Shown here piece after piece: positions 40,086 through 47,975 of a stretch of 50,811 nucleotides of DNA (its first letter is position 1; each line of letters starts with the position of its first letter). The position numbers were made by a program, and so were the translations under genes. Source of the stretch: JBFHRE01 sp041746105 (lineage in GTDB: Bacteria; Actinomycetota; Acidimicrobiia; Spongiisociales; ZC4RG35); assembly GCA_041746105.1 (NCBI GenBank), contig JBGTHP010000019.1:1-50811 (forward strand), written 5' to 3'. A model generated the notes under the pieces. The model ran no database searches. It was given only the letters and a program-made list of their open reading frames with translations, and was not told where the DNA came from.

Positions 40086-41942
40086 GCCGGGGACTCGCTC
40101 GTAGGTGACCTTGACGTCCCGTAGTTGAACTCGGCGGATGACCGCCACACGATCCCCGCGGTTGAATTCGATCATGGTGCTCTTCGGCGGGTTCAGAGTC
40201 ACCTCGCCGCCAACGATCACACCGATCGGAATCACTTCCTCCGATGCGAGCCCGGCCACCACCGATCCGTACGCAACCACGCCGGGATCGAGTTCCACGG
40301 TGTCGACGATCGGGCCCTCCCGATCGAAGAGTTCGGCATATACGGCAGAAAAATGCCGGTCGCGAGAAGCATGGACCAGCATCCGGCTGGCCACGGCGTC
40401 CGTGATCACAAAATCGCCCTTGCCGTGCGCCCGTGCGAGCGGTGTCAGTTCGTTGTCGAACAAGTGTGCGACGATCCGGCCCGCTGCCATCTGCCCCGCT
40501 TCTCGTGCTCGATCGAGAGTGAGAAGTGTCAACAAGGTCATGGCGTCGGCTTCATCGGTGGTCATCCCCTCCGAATACCCCAGAACCGCAACAACGTCTG
40601 CATTCACCTCTGAGATCGTCGACAAGACGTGGTCGGGATCGTGTTTGGTGTGGATGAAGCCACCCTTTATCCCCCAGGTCCACGACGGCGGACCTTCGGC
40701 GAGCTTGGTCGAGTCGGCCATCACTTCGATTCGCGAACCTTCCGGTAGGTAATCGGATAGCCGGTCGAGGACACCGGGAGCCATCTCGTTCCAACCGATC
40801 ATCACCAGCGCCACCGGGCCAGAAACAACCGGGTAACACATCACCGGCTCGTAGGTCTGAGTAGCCCGGCTTGGGATGGAGCTCGCGGCTTCGGCAATAA
40901 CGACCAGTTCGTCGCGCGGGTTGATCACGCGGTTCGGAGATGGGAGCAACTCGGCCCCTCTATCCCCGGCGAGGACACCCAGCACCGCCATGTTCTCCGC
41001 CACAATTGCCGAGTCATAAAAGTGATACCCGATGAGATCGCCCGGCCGCACCACGTAGAGCTCGTGTCCCCCGAAGGAAAGCAACTGATCGAAAACCTGG
41101 GCCATCCCCGGGGCCCGCACCGCCTGGGCCAGCATGTCCGACACCACCTCGCCGACGGTGACGACGGCGACACCTCCCCCGGTGGCCGCCACCAGCGACT
41201 TCGCCACCCTCCGGTTGATCAACTCGGCCACGACGTGGGCATCGTCGGGCTCGACATCGTGCGCCGAGAGCGACCGGCGCACAGCCACGGCGTCGACGTA
41301 ACTGCCTTCGGAAAGCACGATCACCGATCGGGCATTGTCGACGCCAACCAGTTCGAGGTCGGACCGAAGTGACGGGTTCCCTGTTCGGAAGAGGACCCGG
41401 TCCCGCTCCCGGCCGGGGTGCCGCGCCCTGAAGTCGTCTTCCATCTCCTGCTTGTCCCGGTCGGCCAGGACCACCACCGAGACTCCCCGCCGCCGAGTCT
41501 CCTCTGCCAACAGTTCGTCGATCACAGCCATCAGGCGCGGCGACCAACCGACGACAACGGTGTGTCCTTTTTCGAGCACCCGACTTCGACCTCGCCTCAG
41601 CTCGTCGAGTCGTTTGGTGACTGCGGCAACGAGTACACCGATCAATGAACCGGTGAGGAAGACACCAGCGAACACAAAAACGAATGTGACCGTTCTCGGC
41701 ACCCAGCCGGCGTCGACGATGCCTCCGTTACCGATGGCTATGAGGAACGCCTGCCAGAAGGACTCAACCGGGCCGGATCGTCCATCGAAATCGATCCCGA
41801 ATGCCCAGAAGACCAGACCACCGAAGATGGCGAGAAGGACGGCGATCCACACGACCCAACCGATCGCCGCCGCCGACCCGCGCGACAACAACCGGTCGAA
41901 CCGGTACCTGAACCGATCCTGCCATTTCACTTTCCCGCCCAT
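40062..41942 (-). CDS. CASTOR/POLLUX-like ion channel with NAD-binding domains
   Basis: The 626-residue protein has an N-terminal basic segment, two membrane helices (about residues 26-48 and 83-108) around a pore-loop-like FLIAIGNGGIVDAG, and then two large cytoplasmic RCK-like domains: HTVVVGWSPRLMAVIDELL and ALVMIGWNEMAPGVLDRL are the nucleotide-binding starts. This layout fits the CASTOR/POLLUX/SYM8 family and its bacterial relatives. It should conduct cations under nucleotide control; ion selectivity is not known. ATG 41942 has TAACTT 9 nt upstream. Its stop lies inside the convergent VOC gene. Confidence 0.88.
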   Translation of the reverse strand: MGGKVKWQDRFRYRFDRLLSRGSAAAIGWVVWIAVLLAIFGGLVFWAFGIDFDGRSGPVESFWQAFLIAIGNGGIVDAGWVPRTVTFVFVFAGVFLTGSLIGVLVAAVTKRLDELRRGRSRVLEKGHTVVVGWSPRLMAVIDELLAEETRRRGVSVVVLADRDKQEMEDDFRARHPGRERDRVLFRTGNPSLRSDLELVGVDNARSVIVLSEGSYVDAVAVRRSLSAHDVEPDDAHVVAELINRRVAKSLVAATGGGVAVVTVGEVVSDMLAQAVRAPGMAQVFDQLLSFGGHELYVVRPGDLIGYHFYDSAIVAENMAVLGVLAGDRGAELLPSPNRVINPRDELVVIAEAASSIPSRATQTYEPVMCYPVVSGPVALVMIGWNEMAPGVLDRLSDYLPEGSRIEVMADSTKLAEGPPSWTWGIKGGFIHTKHDPDHVLSTISEVNADVVAVLGYSEGMTTDEADAMTLLTLLTLDRAREAGQMAAGRIVAHLFDNELTPLARAHGKGDFVITDAVASRMLVHASRDRHFSAVYAELFDREGPIVDTVELDPGVVAYGSVVAGLASEEVIPIGVIVGGEVTLNPPKSTMIEFNRGDRVAVIRRVQLRDVKVTYERVPGSQVASSE

Positions 41943-41957
41943 TCCACCCAAAAGTTA

Positions 41958-42233
41958 CCTCGCGAAAACCCCCTGTGTCGGACTGCCTGCGCAAACGCAG
42001 CAGAAACAGGACCGCCGACGGGCTTCCGAGACTCGCCCGCAGAACCGACGAAGGTTGCCGCCCCTTCTGCATGCTTGCCTTCGATGGTGAAAGTATCGAC
42101 CCGGCTGCCCTCACCGTCGAAGGCTTCAAGGTCGGCGGCCCATTCGGCACGACCGCGTCGCATACACGTTCGCGAGCCGGAGCGAACGCATCCACGCGGG
42201 TGCACATGCCGCCGTTATCGTTGGGCGGCAACG
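41958..42233 (-). other. Intergenic region with a possible decayed coding remnant
   Basis: This 276-bp stretch between the channel gene and the gene at 42234 has no convincing intact gene. On the minus strand, about 42070-42160 reads AEWAADLEAFDGEG and VDTFTIEGKHAEGAATFVG, with GC-rich third positions, and looks like a beta-rich exported protein fragment. It has no clear start and runs on into unlikely sequence, so it may be a remnant or chance. Confidence 0.2.
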
Positions 42234-42464
42234 TCAGCCGTGGCGCTCTTTACCCCTTCGGTAGTTGCCCGTCGCTCGCGCCAGCAGGTGTTGCAGCGCG
42301 TTGTCGTCCTCGCCGGCAGCGATCGCCGCGATCAGCCGGCCGGCCGCCGATCCACGAACGGTCGCAACGGTTCGGCCCCCGCGACTGATCCTGACGCTCC
42401 CGTCCTTCGTCACGAGGTGGACGAACGGATCCGACCCCAGACGACCTCGTGCGTCGCTCGGCAT
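42234..42464 (-). CDS. Small conserved protein of unknown function (76 aa)
   Basis: The 76-residue product contains DPFVHLVTKDGSVRISRGGRTVATVRG and ends with LLARATGNYRRGKERHG. I recognise this as a widespread pattern of small proteins (FVH-x-VTKDG ... TGN-x-(R/K)RGNER), but no function is established for it. ATG 42464 lies 2 nt after the stop of the broken lipoprotein frame at 42467, which indicates an operon with that gene. An upstream N-terminal extension to 42521 is the shadow of that frame and is not used. Confidence 0.65.
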   Translation of the reverse strand: MPSDARGRLGSDPFVHLVTKDGSVRISRGGRTVATVRGSAAGRLIAAIAAGEDDNALQHLLARATGNYRRGKERHG

Positions 42465-42466
42465 GA

Positions 42467-42762
42467 TCAGCCGGCCTCGCCGTCCGCCGGGATCCCCGCT
42501 GCAACCTCGACGAAATGGCATCCGCGCAGGAGATGGATCGTCATCCAGGTGGCGCCTCGAACCGGTAGACCAATCGAAAACCGAGCGCGGTACAGGTTCA
42601 CCGCGGGCACGCGCTTCGCCGTCACGAACAGGTCGATGCGGGCGTGACCGGCCGCGATAGCGGAACGATCGAGGTCGAAGCGGCCAGAACCTCTCTCGAT
42701 GGCTCCCCGCGACAGGCCGCCGTCACCATTGCGAACAAAATCAAGGCGCGTTCTTTTTTCAC
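42467..42762 (-). pseudogene. Frameshifted small lipoprotein gene
   Basis: GTG 42762 (with AAGG 6 nt upstream) opens a clear lipoprotein signal peptide, VKKERALILFAMVTAACRGE, but the frame stops at 42622. In the -1 frame, from about 42700 to the stop at 42467-42469, the sequence reads GHARIDLFVTAKRVPAVNLY and RARFSIGLPVRGATWMTIHL with GC-rich third positions and no stop, ending 2 nt before the next gene's ATG. I infer one gene of about 95 codons broken by a single frameshift, or a sequencing error. Two separate short ORFs are the alternative. Confidence 0.45.
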
Positions 42763-42850
42763 TGGCATCCTTCCAGGGTCGACTCGCCTGGTACTAGCCG
42801 CCGCGGACAGTGCGTTGACCCTGTTGGCCCATCTCGAACCGGCTCCTGGT

Positions 42851-43351
42851 CTACTCGAGTTCACCGGTCTCCACGGCCCAGCCGTAGGCCCACATGTCCA
42901 TCTCCGGCGGCTCGATTCCGAGCTGGGTGAGAACGGTTGCCGCGTGGGACCTGTGTTCACGGCCGTGGTCGATGACCTGCCCCAGGATCACCCAAGCCGG
43001 CCACCGCCGATCCTCGCCATCAACCGGATAGACCAAAACGAGGTCGTCGGGAGTCGAGGCCGCCAGCTCGACAAACTTCTTTCCGGTTGTGTCGAGAACT
43101 TCTGTCAGAGTCGCCATCGAGGGCACCGGGGCATCCTCGTCCCAGGTGAACCGATCAGGGTCCTGATCGAAACGCCACACGTAACCGGCCTCGCCGGCAG
43201 CGAGATGAGCAAGGGTCCGGCCAAGCTCCCCGTAGGTCCCCTCGACCTTCGTGCTGAGCTGTTCGGGGCCGAGTTCGGAGCACGCGCCCAAGATCAGGCG
43301 GTTGGCCCAGTGGTTGTGTTGGAAAATCCGGATCAGGTGTTGATTGGACAT
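42851..43351 (-). CDS. DinB-family metal-dependent protein
   Basis: The 166-residue protein has the four-helix DinB fold: HLIRIFQHNHWANRLIL at the start, GRTLAHLAAGEAGYVWRF in the second helix (His in AHLAAGE), and VIDHGREHRSHAATVLTQLG in the fourth, with the His-x3-His-x2-His pattern that completes the metal site. Family members are thiol-dependent transferases or hydrolases, or have unknown roles. ATG 43351 is supported by TAGCCT exactly 6 nt upstream. It lies just downstream of the TrhO gene on the same strand, about 36 bp away. Confidence 0.9.
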   Translation of the reverse strand: MSNQHLIRIFQHNHWANRLILGACSELGPEQLSTKVEGTYGELGRTLAHLAAGEAGYVWRFDQDPDRFTWDEDAPVPSMATLTEVLDTTGKKFVELAASTPDDLVLVYPVDGEDRRWPAWVILGQVIDHGREHRSHAATVLTQLGIEPPEMDMWAYGWAVETGELE

Positions 43352-43357
43352 GGTCGA

Positions 43358-43363
43358 AGGCTA
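43358..43363 (-). promoter_or_regulatory. Leaderless -10 element for the DinB gene
   Basis: TAGCCT on the minus strand, exactly 6 nt before ATG 43351. Confidence 0.45.
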
Positions 43364-43387
43364 CCGGGGGACCGACCGGGCAGGTTC

Positions 43388-44308
43388 TCAGTTACCGCCG
43401 TGCCCGAAGTCCTGTCCGAGGTGTTTGTCACCGCGCCGACGCGCCAGTTCGATTTGATGCTGTCGCTCCGAAAACCGACGCCGCCGATCGGGATCGATAG
43501 AAGACGCACAATCGGGGCAGGCCACTCCCGGCTCAAAACCTTCCATCGAGCGTTGCTCGGGACCGACCGCCGCATTGCAGTTGGGACATACCTCGTAGTC
43601 TCCCGGCACCAGCCCTTGCCCGACCGAAACCCTGCCGTCGAAGACGTAACACTCGCCTTCCCATAGGTTTTCGGAGGGCGGCATCTCTTCGAGGTAGCCC
43701 AGGATTCCACCCTGGAGTTGATAGACCTCTTCGAAACCCTGCTCTCGAAGAAACGCCGACGCCTTTTCGCACCGAATTCCTCCCGTGCAGTACATCGCCA
43801 CTTTGGGCTTGGATCGCAGATCGGGATTTGATGCAACCCAAGCGGGAAAGTCGCGAAAGGAGTTGGTTTTTGGGTTGATCGCTCCTGGGAACGACCCGAT
43901 CGCCACCTCGTAGCGGTTCCTGGTGTCGATCACCACCACCTCGGGGTCAGATATCAAGGCATCCCAATCCGTTGGTTCGACATAGGTCCCGGTCTTGGTC
44001 ATGTTGACGCCGGCGACTCCGAGCGGAACGATCTCCCGCTTGAGCCGCACCCGCATCCGCCGAAACGGACGGTGGTCGGCCGCCGAATATTTCACCGACA
44101 GATCTGCCAGTTCAGGAATGTCACGCAACCTGGCGAGCAATCGATCGAGGGAGTCACGCGGGCCTGCAACGTTTCCGTTGATGCCTTCCGGGGCCAGCAG
44201 GATCGAGCCGGAGATTCCTTCTGAACGGCAGAACTCTCTGAGGGTCGGCTGGTGCACGGAAAAACCCGGCCAAACGGCAAAGAGGTAGAACGCCATCACA
44301 GACTGCAT
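43388..44308 (-). CDS. trhO: tRNA uridine-34 hydroxylase TrhO (rhodanese family)
   Basis: The protein belongs to the YceA/TrhO family, which uses oxygen to hydroxylate U34 of tRNAs on the way to 5-methoxyuridine-type modifications. It has the N-terminal GISGSILLAPEGINGNVAG, the rhodanese domain with VVIDTRNRYEVAIGSFPGA and the catalytic loop MYCTGGIRCEKAS (active-site Cys), and a C-terminal zinc-ribbon part with CPNC and CPDC. Its 306 residues fit the family. ATG 44308 is chosen because TACGAT lies exactly 6 nt upstream; the upstream extension is unlikely. Confidence 0.92.
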   Translation of the reverse strand: MQSVMAFYLFAVWPGFSVHQPTLREFCRSEGISGSILLAPEGINGNVAGPRDSLDRLLARLRDIPELADLSVKYSAADHRPFRRMRVRLKREIVPLGVAGVNMTKTGTYVEPTDWDALISDPEVVVIDTRNRYEVAIGSFPGAINPKTNSFRDFPAWVASNPDLRSKPKVAMYCTGGIRCEKASAFLREQGFEEVYQLQGGILGYLEEMPPSENLWEGECYVFDGRVSVGQGLVPGDYEVCPNCNAAVGPEQRSMEGFEPGVACPDCASSIDPDRRRRFSERQHQIELARRRGDKHLGQDFGHGGN

Positions 44309-44314
44309 GGGTCC

Positions 44315-44320
44315 ATCGTA
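44315..44320 (-). promoter_or_regulatory. Leaderless -10 element for trhO
   Basis: TACGAT on the minus strand, exactly 6 nt before ATG 44308. Confidence 0.45.
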
Positions 44321-44450
44321 TGGCGCCATCAGAGACAAGCCTGCAAGTCGGAGGAGAAGAAGGCGGGACCTGGCCAACTCCCCCTATCGCTGAGGCGCGT
44401 TACCAACTGCAACCGAATAGCCTCCCAGCGAGAGCGTCGAAGGAGCAGTT

Positions 44451-45563
44451 TTGAGCAGCGTTCGGGTCTTGGTCGGAACCAAAAAGGGGGCCTTTGTCTT
44501 GACGTCCGATGGACGACGGAAAGATTGGAAGGTGGAAGGGCCCCATTTCGCAGGCTGGGAGGTCCATCACATGACAGGTTCCCCTGCCAACCCCGATCGG
44601 CTCTATGCAGCCCAGTCCGGCGGTTGGTTTGGCCAGATCATCCAGCGCTCCGACGACGGCGGCCAAACCTGGGAACCGGTCGGAAACGATTTCGCCTATC
44701 AGAGCGAAACCGGCAACCACCTCTGGTATGACAACACCCCTCGCCCATGGGAGTTCAAGAAGGTCTGGCACCTGGAGCCATCACACAGCGAGGTAGACAC
44801 CGTCTACGCCGGGGTCGAGGATGCGGCTCTCTACAAGAGCACCGACGGTGGTGGCAGCTGGACAGAGTTGACTGCCCTCCGCACCCATTCGAGCCATGAG
44901 AAGTGGACGCCAGGGGCGGGAGGTCTGTGCCTACACACCATCATCCTCGACCCGGACGGGCGGATCTTCGTCGCGATCTCGGCCGCCGGCGCCTTCCGTT
45001 CCGACGACGGAGGCGAAACCTGGAAACCGATCAACAAGGGATTGATCTCTGACCCGGAGTTGCCCGCCCCCGAGGCCGAGGTCGGCCACTGTGTCCACCG
45101 CCTCGCCATGCACCCTTCCCGGCCCAACACATTGTTCATGCAAAAACACTGGGACGTGATGCGCTCCGATGACGGAGGTGACAGCTGGCACGAGATCAGC
45201 GGAGAGCTTCCCTCCGACTTCGGCTTCCCGATCGCGGTGCATGCCCACGAGCCGGATACGGTCTACGTGATCCCGATAAAGAGCGACTCGGAGCACTATC
45301 CCCCAGAGGGCAAACTTCGGGTCTACCGCAGCCGGAGCGGCGGGAACGAGTGGGAGGCGCTGACAAAAGGTCTTCCCCAGGAGGACTGTTATGTCAACGT
45401 CTATCGAGACGCGATGGCGGTCGACTCGCTCGACGAATGCGGGATCTACTTCGGAACCACCGGCGGGCAGGTTTACGGCTCCGCCGATTCAGGCGATAGT
45501 TGGGAGCCAATCGTGCGGGACCTTCCGGCCGTGTATTCGGTAGAGGTTCAGACGCTGGCGTGA
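44451..45563 (+). CDS. Asp-box (BNR-repeat) beta-propeller protein
   Basis: The 370-residue protein contains at least five Asp-box repeats of the S-x-D-x-G-x-x-W type: SDDGGQTW, STDGGGSW, SDDGGETW, SDDGGDSW and SADSGDSW. Such repeats form a beta-propeller as in sialidases and in VPS10/YCF48-like proteins, but the catalytic Arg triad of sialidases is not evident. There is no signal peptide, so it is cytoplasmic. TTG 44451 follows AAGGAG at 5 nt. The stop overlaps the GTG of the MoaD/ThiS-like gene (GTGA). Confidence 0.85.
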   Translation: MSSVRVLVGTKKGAFVLTSDGRRKDWKVEGPHFAGWEVHHMTGSPANPDRLYAAQSGGWFGQIIQRSDDGGQTWEPVGNDFAYQSETGNHLWYDNTPRPWEFKKVWHLEPSHSEVDTVYAGVEDAALYKSTDGGGSWTELTALRTHSSHEKWTPGAGGLCLHTIILDPDGRIFVAISAAGAFRSDDGGETWKPINKGLISDPELPAPEAEVGHCVHRLAMHPSRPNTLFMQKHWDVMRSDDGGDSWHEISGELPSDFGFPIAVHAHEPDTVYVIPIKSDSEHYPPEGKLRVYRSRSGGNEWEALTKGLPQEDCYVNVYRDAMAVDSLDECGIYFGTTGGQVYGSADSGDSWEPIVRDLPAVYSVEVQTLA

Positions 45564-45856
45564 TCAAGGTCCGTCTTCCCCATCATCTGAGAACTTTGGC
45601 CGGCGTCGGGGCCGAGGTCGCACTCGAGGTGGACGCCCCGGTCACCCAGCGATCGGTTCTCGACGCGCTCGAGGCTGCCTACCCCATGCTCGGCGGAACG
45701 ATCCGCGACCGTCACACCCAGTTGCGTCGGCCGTTCATCCGCTTCTTCGCCTGCGAGGAGGACCTGTCTAACGACGACCCGGACACCCCTCTCCCCGCCG
45801 CAGTCACCGACGGCCACGAGCCCTACTACGTGGTCGGAGCGATGGCCGGCGGCTGA
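45560..45856 (+). CDS. MoaD/ThiS-like ubiquitin-fold protein ending in Gly-Gly
   Basis: The 98-residue product has the MoaD/ThiS fold pattern: VRLPHHLRTLAGVGAEVALEV, TQRSVLDALEAAYPML, and a final YYVVGAMAGG ending in the double Gly used for adenylation and thiocarboxylate formation. It starts in the stop of the propeller gene, so the two are made together. No E1-like (ThiF/MoeB) gene is in the window, so its activating enzyme would lie elsewhere. A role as sulfur carrier or protein modifier is inferred. Confidence 0.85.
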   Translation: MIKVRLPHHLRTLAGVGAEVALEVDAPVTQRSVLDALEAAYPMLGGTIRDRHTQLRRPFIRFFACEEDLSNDDPDTPLPAAVTDGHEPYYVVGAMAGG

Positions 45857-45874
45857 TCGTTCCTTAGGCTCTAG

Positions 45875-45888
45875 ACCCCGTATTCGGG
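45875..45888 (+). terminator. Short hairpin after the MoaD/ThiS-like gene
   Basis: CCCCG-TATT-CGGGG forms a 5-bp GC stem 18 bp after the stop of the gene at 45856. It is short and lacks a T-tract, so termination is only possible. Confidence 0.3.
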
Positions 45889-46002
45889 GCGAATCGCCGA
45901 AAGTTCCGCCGTTGGTGCCAGTGTTGGCCGGTCGCCCCGGTGGATCAGGGCGCAGGGACGGGCCCGGGAACCTCGCGGGCGCGGGCCGGTGTTCCGACTG
46001 GG

Positions 46003-46776
46003 TCAGCCGACACAATCCGCACAAAGGCCGTCGGCGCCTGGAGCCCTCAAACCTACTGGTTTCGACCGGAAACAGGCCTCGCACACGAACATCGGTCTGA
46101 TAGTTCGCGTTCCGCCAACCCCGGGGTTGGAGGGGCCGCTCGATCCGCCAGAGCCTTCGAACTGATGTCGAGTTGGCTCGTGCTCGCGCTCAACCATCCA
46201 CCAGAGCGTGTCCACCGTCCAGAGGTCGACTCCCAGTCGCCTTGATACGTCAAGATTCACGGCGTTGACGCTCACATACTTTCGTCCATCTGTCCACCCC
46301 CTGGCAAAGTCCGGCCACAACCCGAGGCGTGTCATCGCCGACTGGGCGATCGAGTTCCACACGCCATACCGGTCGGGGTAGACCACGTGGAGGATCGGGG
46401 TCATGACGGCAAAGCCGAGCCCAGGCACTGGCTTGGGTCCGTGGGCGCCCATGAGCCAGTCGATGCGCTCGGCGATTGGACGTCGTTCATCCACCAACAC
46501 CGACAAGGCGTGCTGCAGTCTGGGCATGTCGGCGGTCTGTTTCCGCCTTTGGCGGTGGATTCCCCACCAATGCCGGTTGTTCTCATACAGCAGGAAAGAT
46601 TGGAAGTCGGCGGAGGTGATCGTTGCGACCCTTTCTGGACTGAACAGCCTTCCGTATTCGCGGAATACAGCATCACGATCGGCGAGCATCTGGCTCATCT
46701 GGGCACCCGGTTGGTGGACAAGGCGAGTCAGGTAGGAGTACGGGGAGGAGGCATGGACGGACAGCTTGGGGGCCAC
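46003..46776 (-). CDS. McrB-N-like domain protein with C-terminal zinc ribbon
   Basis: The 257-residue protein has a central domain like the N-terminal part of some McrB-type proteins: SADFQSFLLYENNRHWWGIHRQ, HALSVLVDERRPIAERIDWLM, GLGFAVMTPILHVVYPDRYGVWNS and WTVDTLWWMVERE. It ends in a CxxC-x17-CxxC zinc ribbon (CEAC and CADC). No GTPase or nuclease domain is attached. McrB N-domains bind modified DNA, so a stand-alone reader is a possible role, but it is not shown. GTG 46776 lies just after the stop of the nuclease gene; ATG 46698 is the alternative start. Confidence 0.7.
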   Translation of the reverse strand: MAPKLSVHASSPYSYLTRLVHQPGAQMSQMLADRDAVFREYGRLFSPERVATITSADFQSFLLYENNRHWWGIHRQRRKQTADMPRLQHALSVLVDERRPIAERIDWLMGAHGPKPVPGLGFAVMTPILHVVYPDRYGVWNSIAQSAMTRLGLWPDFARGWTDGRKYVSVNAVNLDVSRRLGVDLWTVDTLWWMVEREHEPTRHQFEGSGGSSGPSNPGVGGTRTIRPMFVCEACFRSKPVGLRAPGADGLCADCVG

Positions 46777-46778
46777 GA

Positions 46779-47861
46779 CTACTCGCAAGCCACGTCGTCG
46801 CCATTGCCGTCGAGGCCGAAGACGTCGGTGCCGACCACGTATACGGGGCCTACCACGTAATGGGGGCCGTCTCCGTCGCCGCCGTGGCAGTCGACATCGC
46901 GGCCGTCGTTGGGAACGCACGCTCCCGTGTATGACGGATGACAGTTCGACGCAGGCGGTGCTGTCGTTGTGGTTGTCGCCTTGGTGGTGGTCGCTGTCGT
47001 TGCCCAACCTCCCAACTGTTGGGCTTGAGCGGTGGACTGGGCAGCTGCGAGGACCGAAGCCATCGAGGTGTCCGGGGCGTATTCCTTGGCGATGGCCATG
47101 CCCGATAGAACCATCGCTTCATTGACGTTCACTTCGCCCACGTAGACGTATCGCAGCAAACGGTCGTAGATGTCGCGATCGGACACGTCGGTGACCAGCT
47201 CCACTTCCTTGCCCATGATCAACTGCTCCAGGAGCGCCTTCGACTCGGGGGCGTGCATCTGGCCTTTCTCGGGGGCGTCGATGCCGATCAGCCGGACCGG
47301 CTCGTTTGTGCCGTCGGACATGCGCACTCGGATCGTGTCGCCGTCGGTCACCGACACGACCAGGGCGAGGACCCGGGTGTCGGGCGCTGTTGTGGTCACT
47401 GCGGTGGTAGTCGACGTGGTCGTAGCGATCGGAGCTGTGGTCGTCACCTCGGGAGCGGCCACCAGTGGTAATTCTGGCGCCGGTTTGGACAGGGCGGCGT
47501 TGCCGACACCGGCGACGATGATCAACGCGATGGTCGATACCGCCACCTTGCCGCCCCGGGTCTGATGGCTCCACCAGGCGTCGGAGGGCGCCGCATGCCG
47601 GGCGTGATTTGGCACCGTTGATTGTTTGATGGCTGCTGCGAAAGGCAGTGCGCTATGAGGGCTGAAAGGTAGTGACTCGCCATCAACTTCCACCGTGAAC
47701 CGGCCATCGGCACCGCCGGAAATCAAAACTTCGGCTCGTGGCCAGGTGCCCAGCGACGAGCCCAGCGCGGAGAATTCAACCTGATCGTCGTCGAGCGAGA
47801 TCTCGGATTCCAGCCACTCGCCGTTGACCCACAGCCACCCAGCATGTGAAGACACGTGCAC
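46779..47861 (-). CDS. Membrane-anchored thermonuclease-like protein with Excalibur domain
   Basis: The 360-residue protein has a soluble N-terminal domain (about 1-100, Trp-rich with DGRFTVEVDGESLPF), one membrane helix (about 106-124), a Thr-rich linker, an SNase domain (about 163-285) and a C-terminal Excalibur domain (DVDCHGG ... GLDGNGDDVACE). The SNase catalytic pattern is present: DGDT 173-176, Arg190-Leu-Ile-Gly-Ile-Asp-Ala-Pro-Glu198 and Tyr-Asp-Arg234. The nuclease would act outside the cell, and the N-terminal domain would be inside. The GTG start at 47861 is uncertain (also 47855). Its stop is 2 nt from the next gene's GTG. Confidence 0.82.
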   Translation of the reverse strand: MHVSSHAGWLWVNGEWLESEISLDDDQVEFSALGSSLGTWPRAEVLISGGADGRFTVEVDGESLPFSPHSALPFAAAIKQSTVPNHARHAAPSDAWWSHQTRGGKVAVSTIALIIVAGVGNAALSKPAPELPLVAAPEVTTTAPIATTTSTTTAVTTTAPDTRVLALVVSVTDGDTIRVRMSDGTNEPVRLIGIDAPEKGQMHAPESKALLEQLIMGKEVELVTDVSDRDIYDRLLRYVYVGEVNVNEAMVLSGMAIAKEYAPDTSMASVLAAAQSTAQAQQLGGWATTATTTKATTTTTAPPASNCHPSYTGACVPNDGRDVDCHGGDGDGPHYVVGPVYVVGTDVFGLDGNGDDVACE

Positions 47862-47975
47862 CCCTCGCGCTACGGCTGAATCTTATTGAAGTAGATGGCG
47901 TGATGCATCGGCCAGGATCGGCGCCGGCGCTCAACAAGACCTCGTGGTCCGCGATCAGCTCTACCCTGCACCGCC

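Noticed and set aside
42644..43666. 340-codon frame antisense to DinB and the TrhO 3' end
   Set aside because: Both genes on the other strand have complete motifs and start signals; this frame has none.
46777..47007. N-terminal extension of the McrB-N-like protein
   Set aside because: It is the antisense-like, Arg-rich reading of the nuclease gene in another frame; the coding pattern begins only after the nuclease stop.
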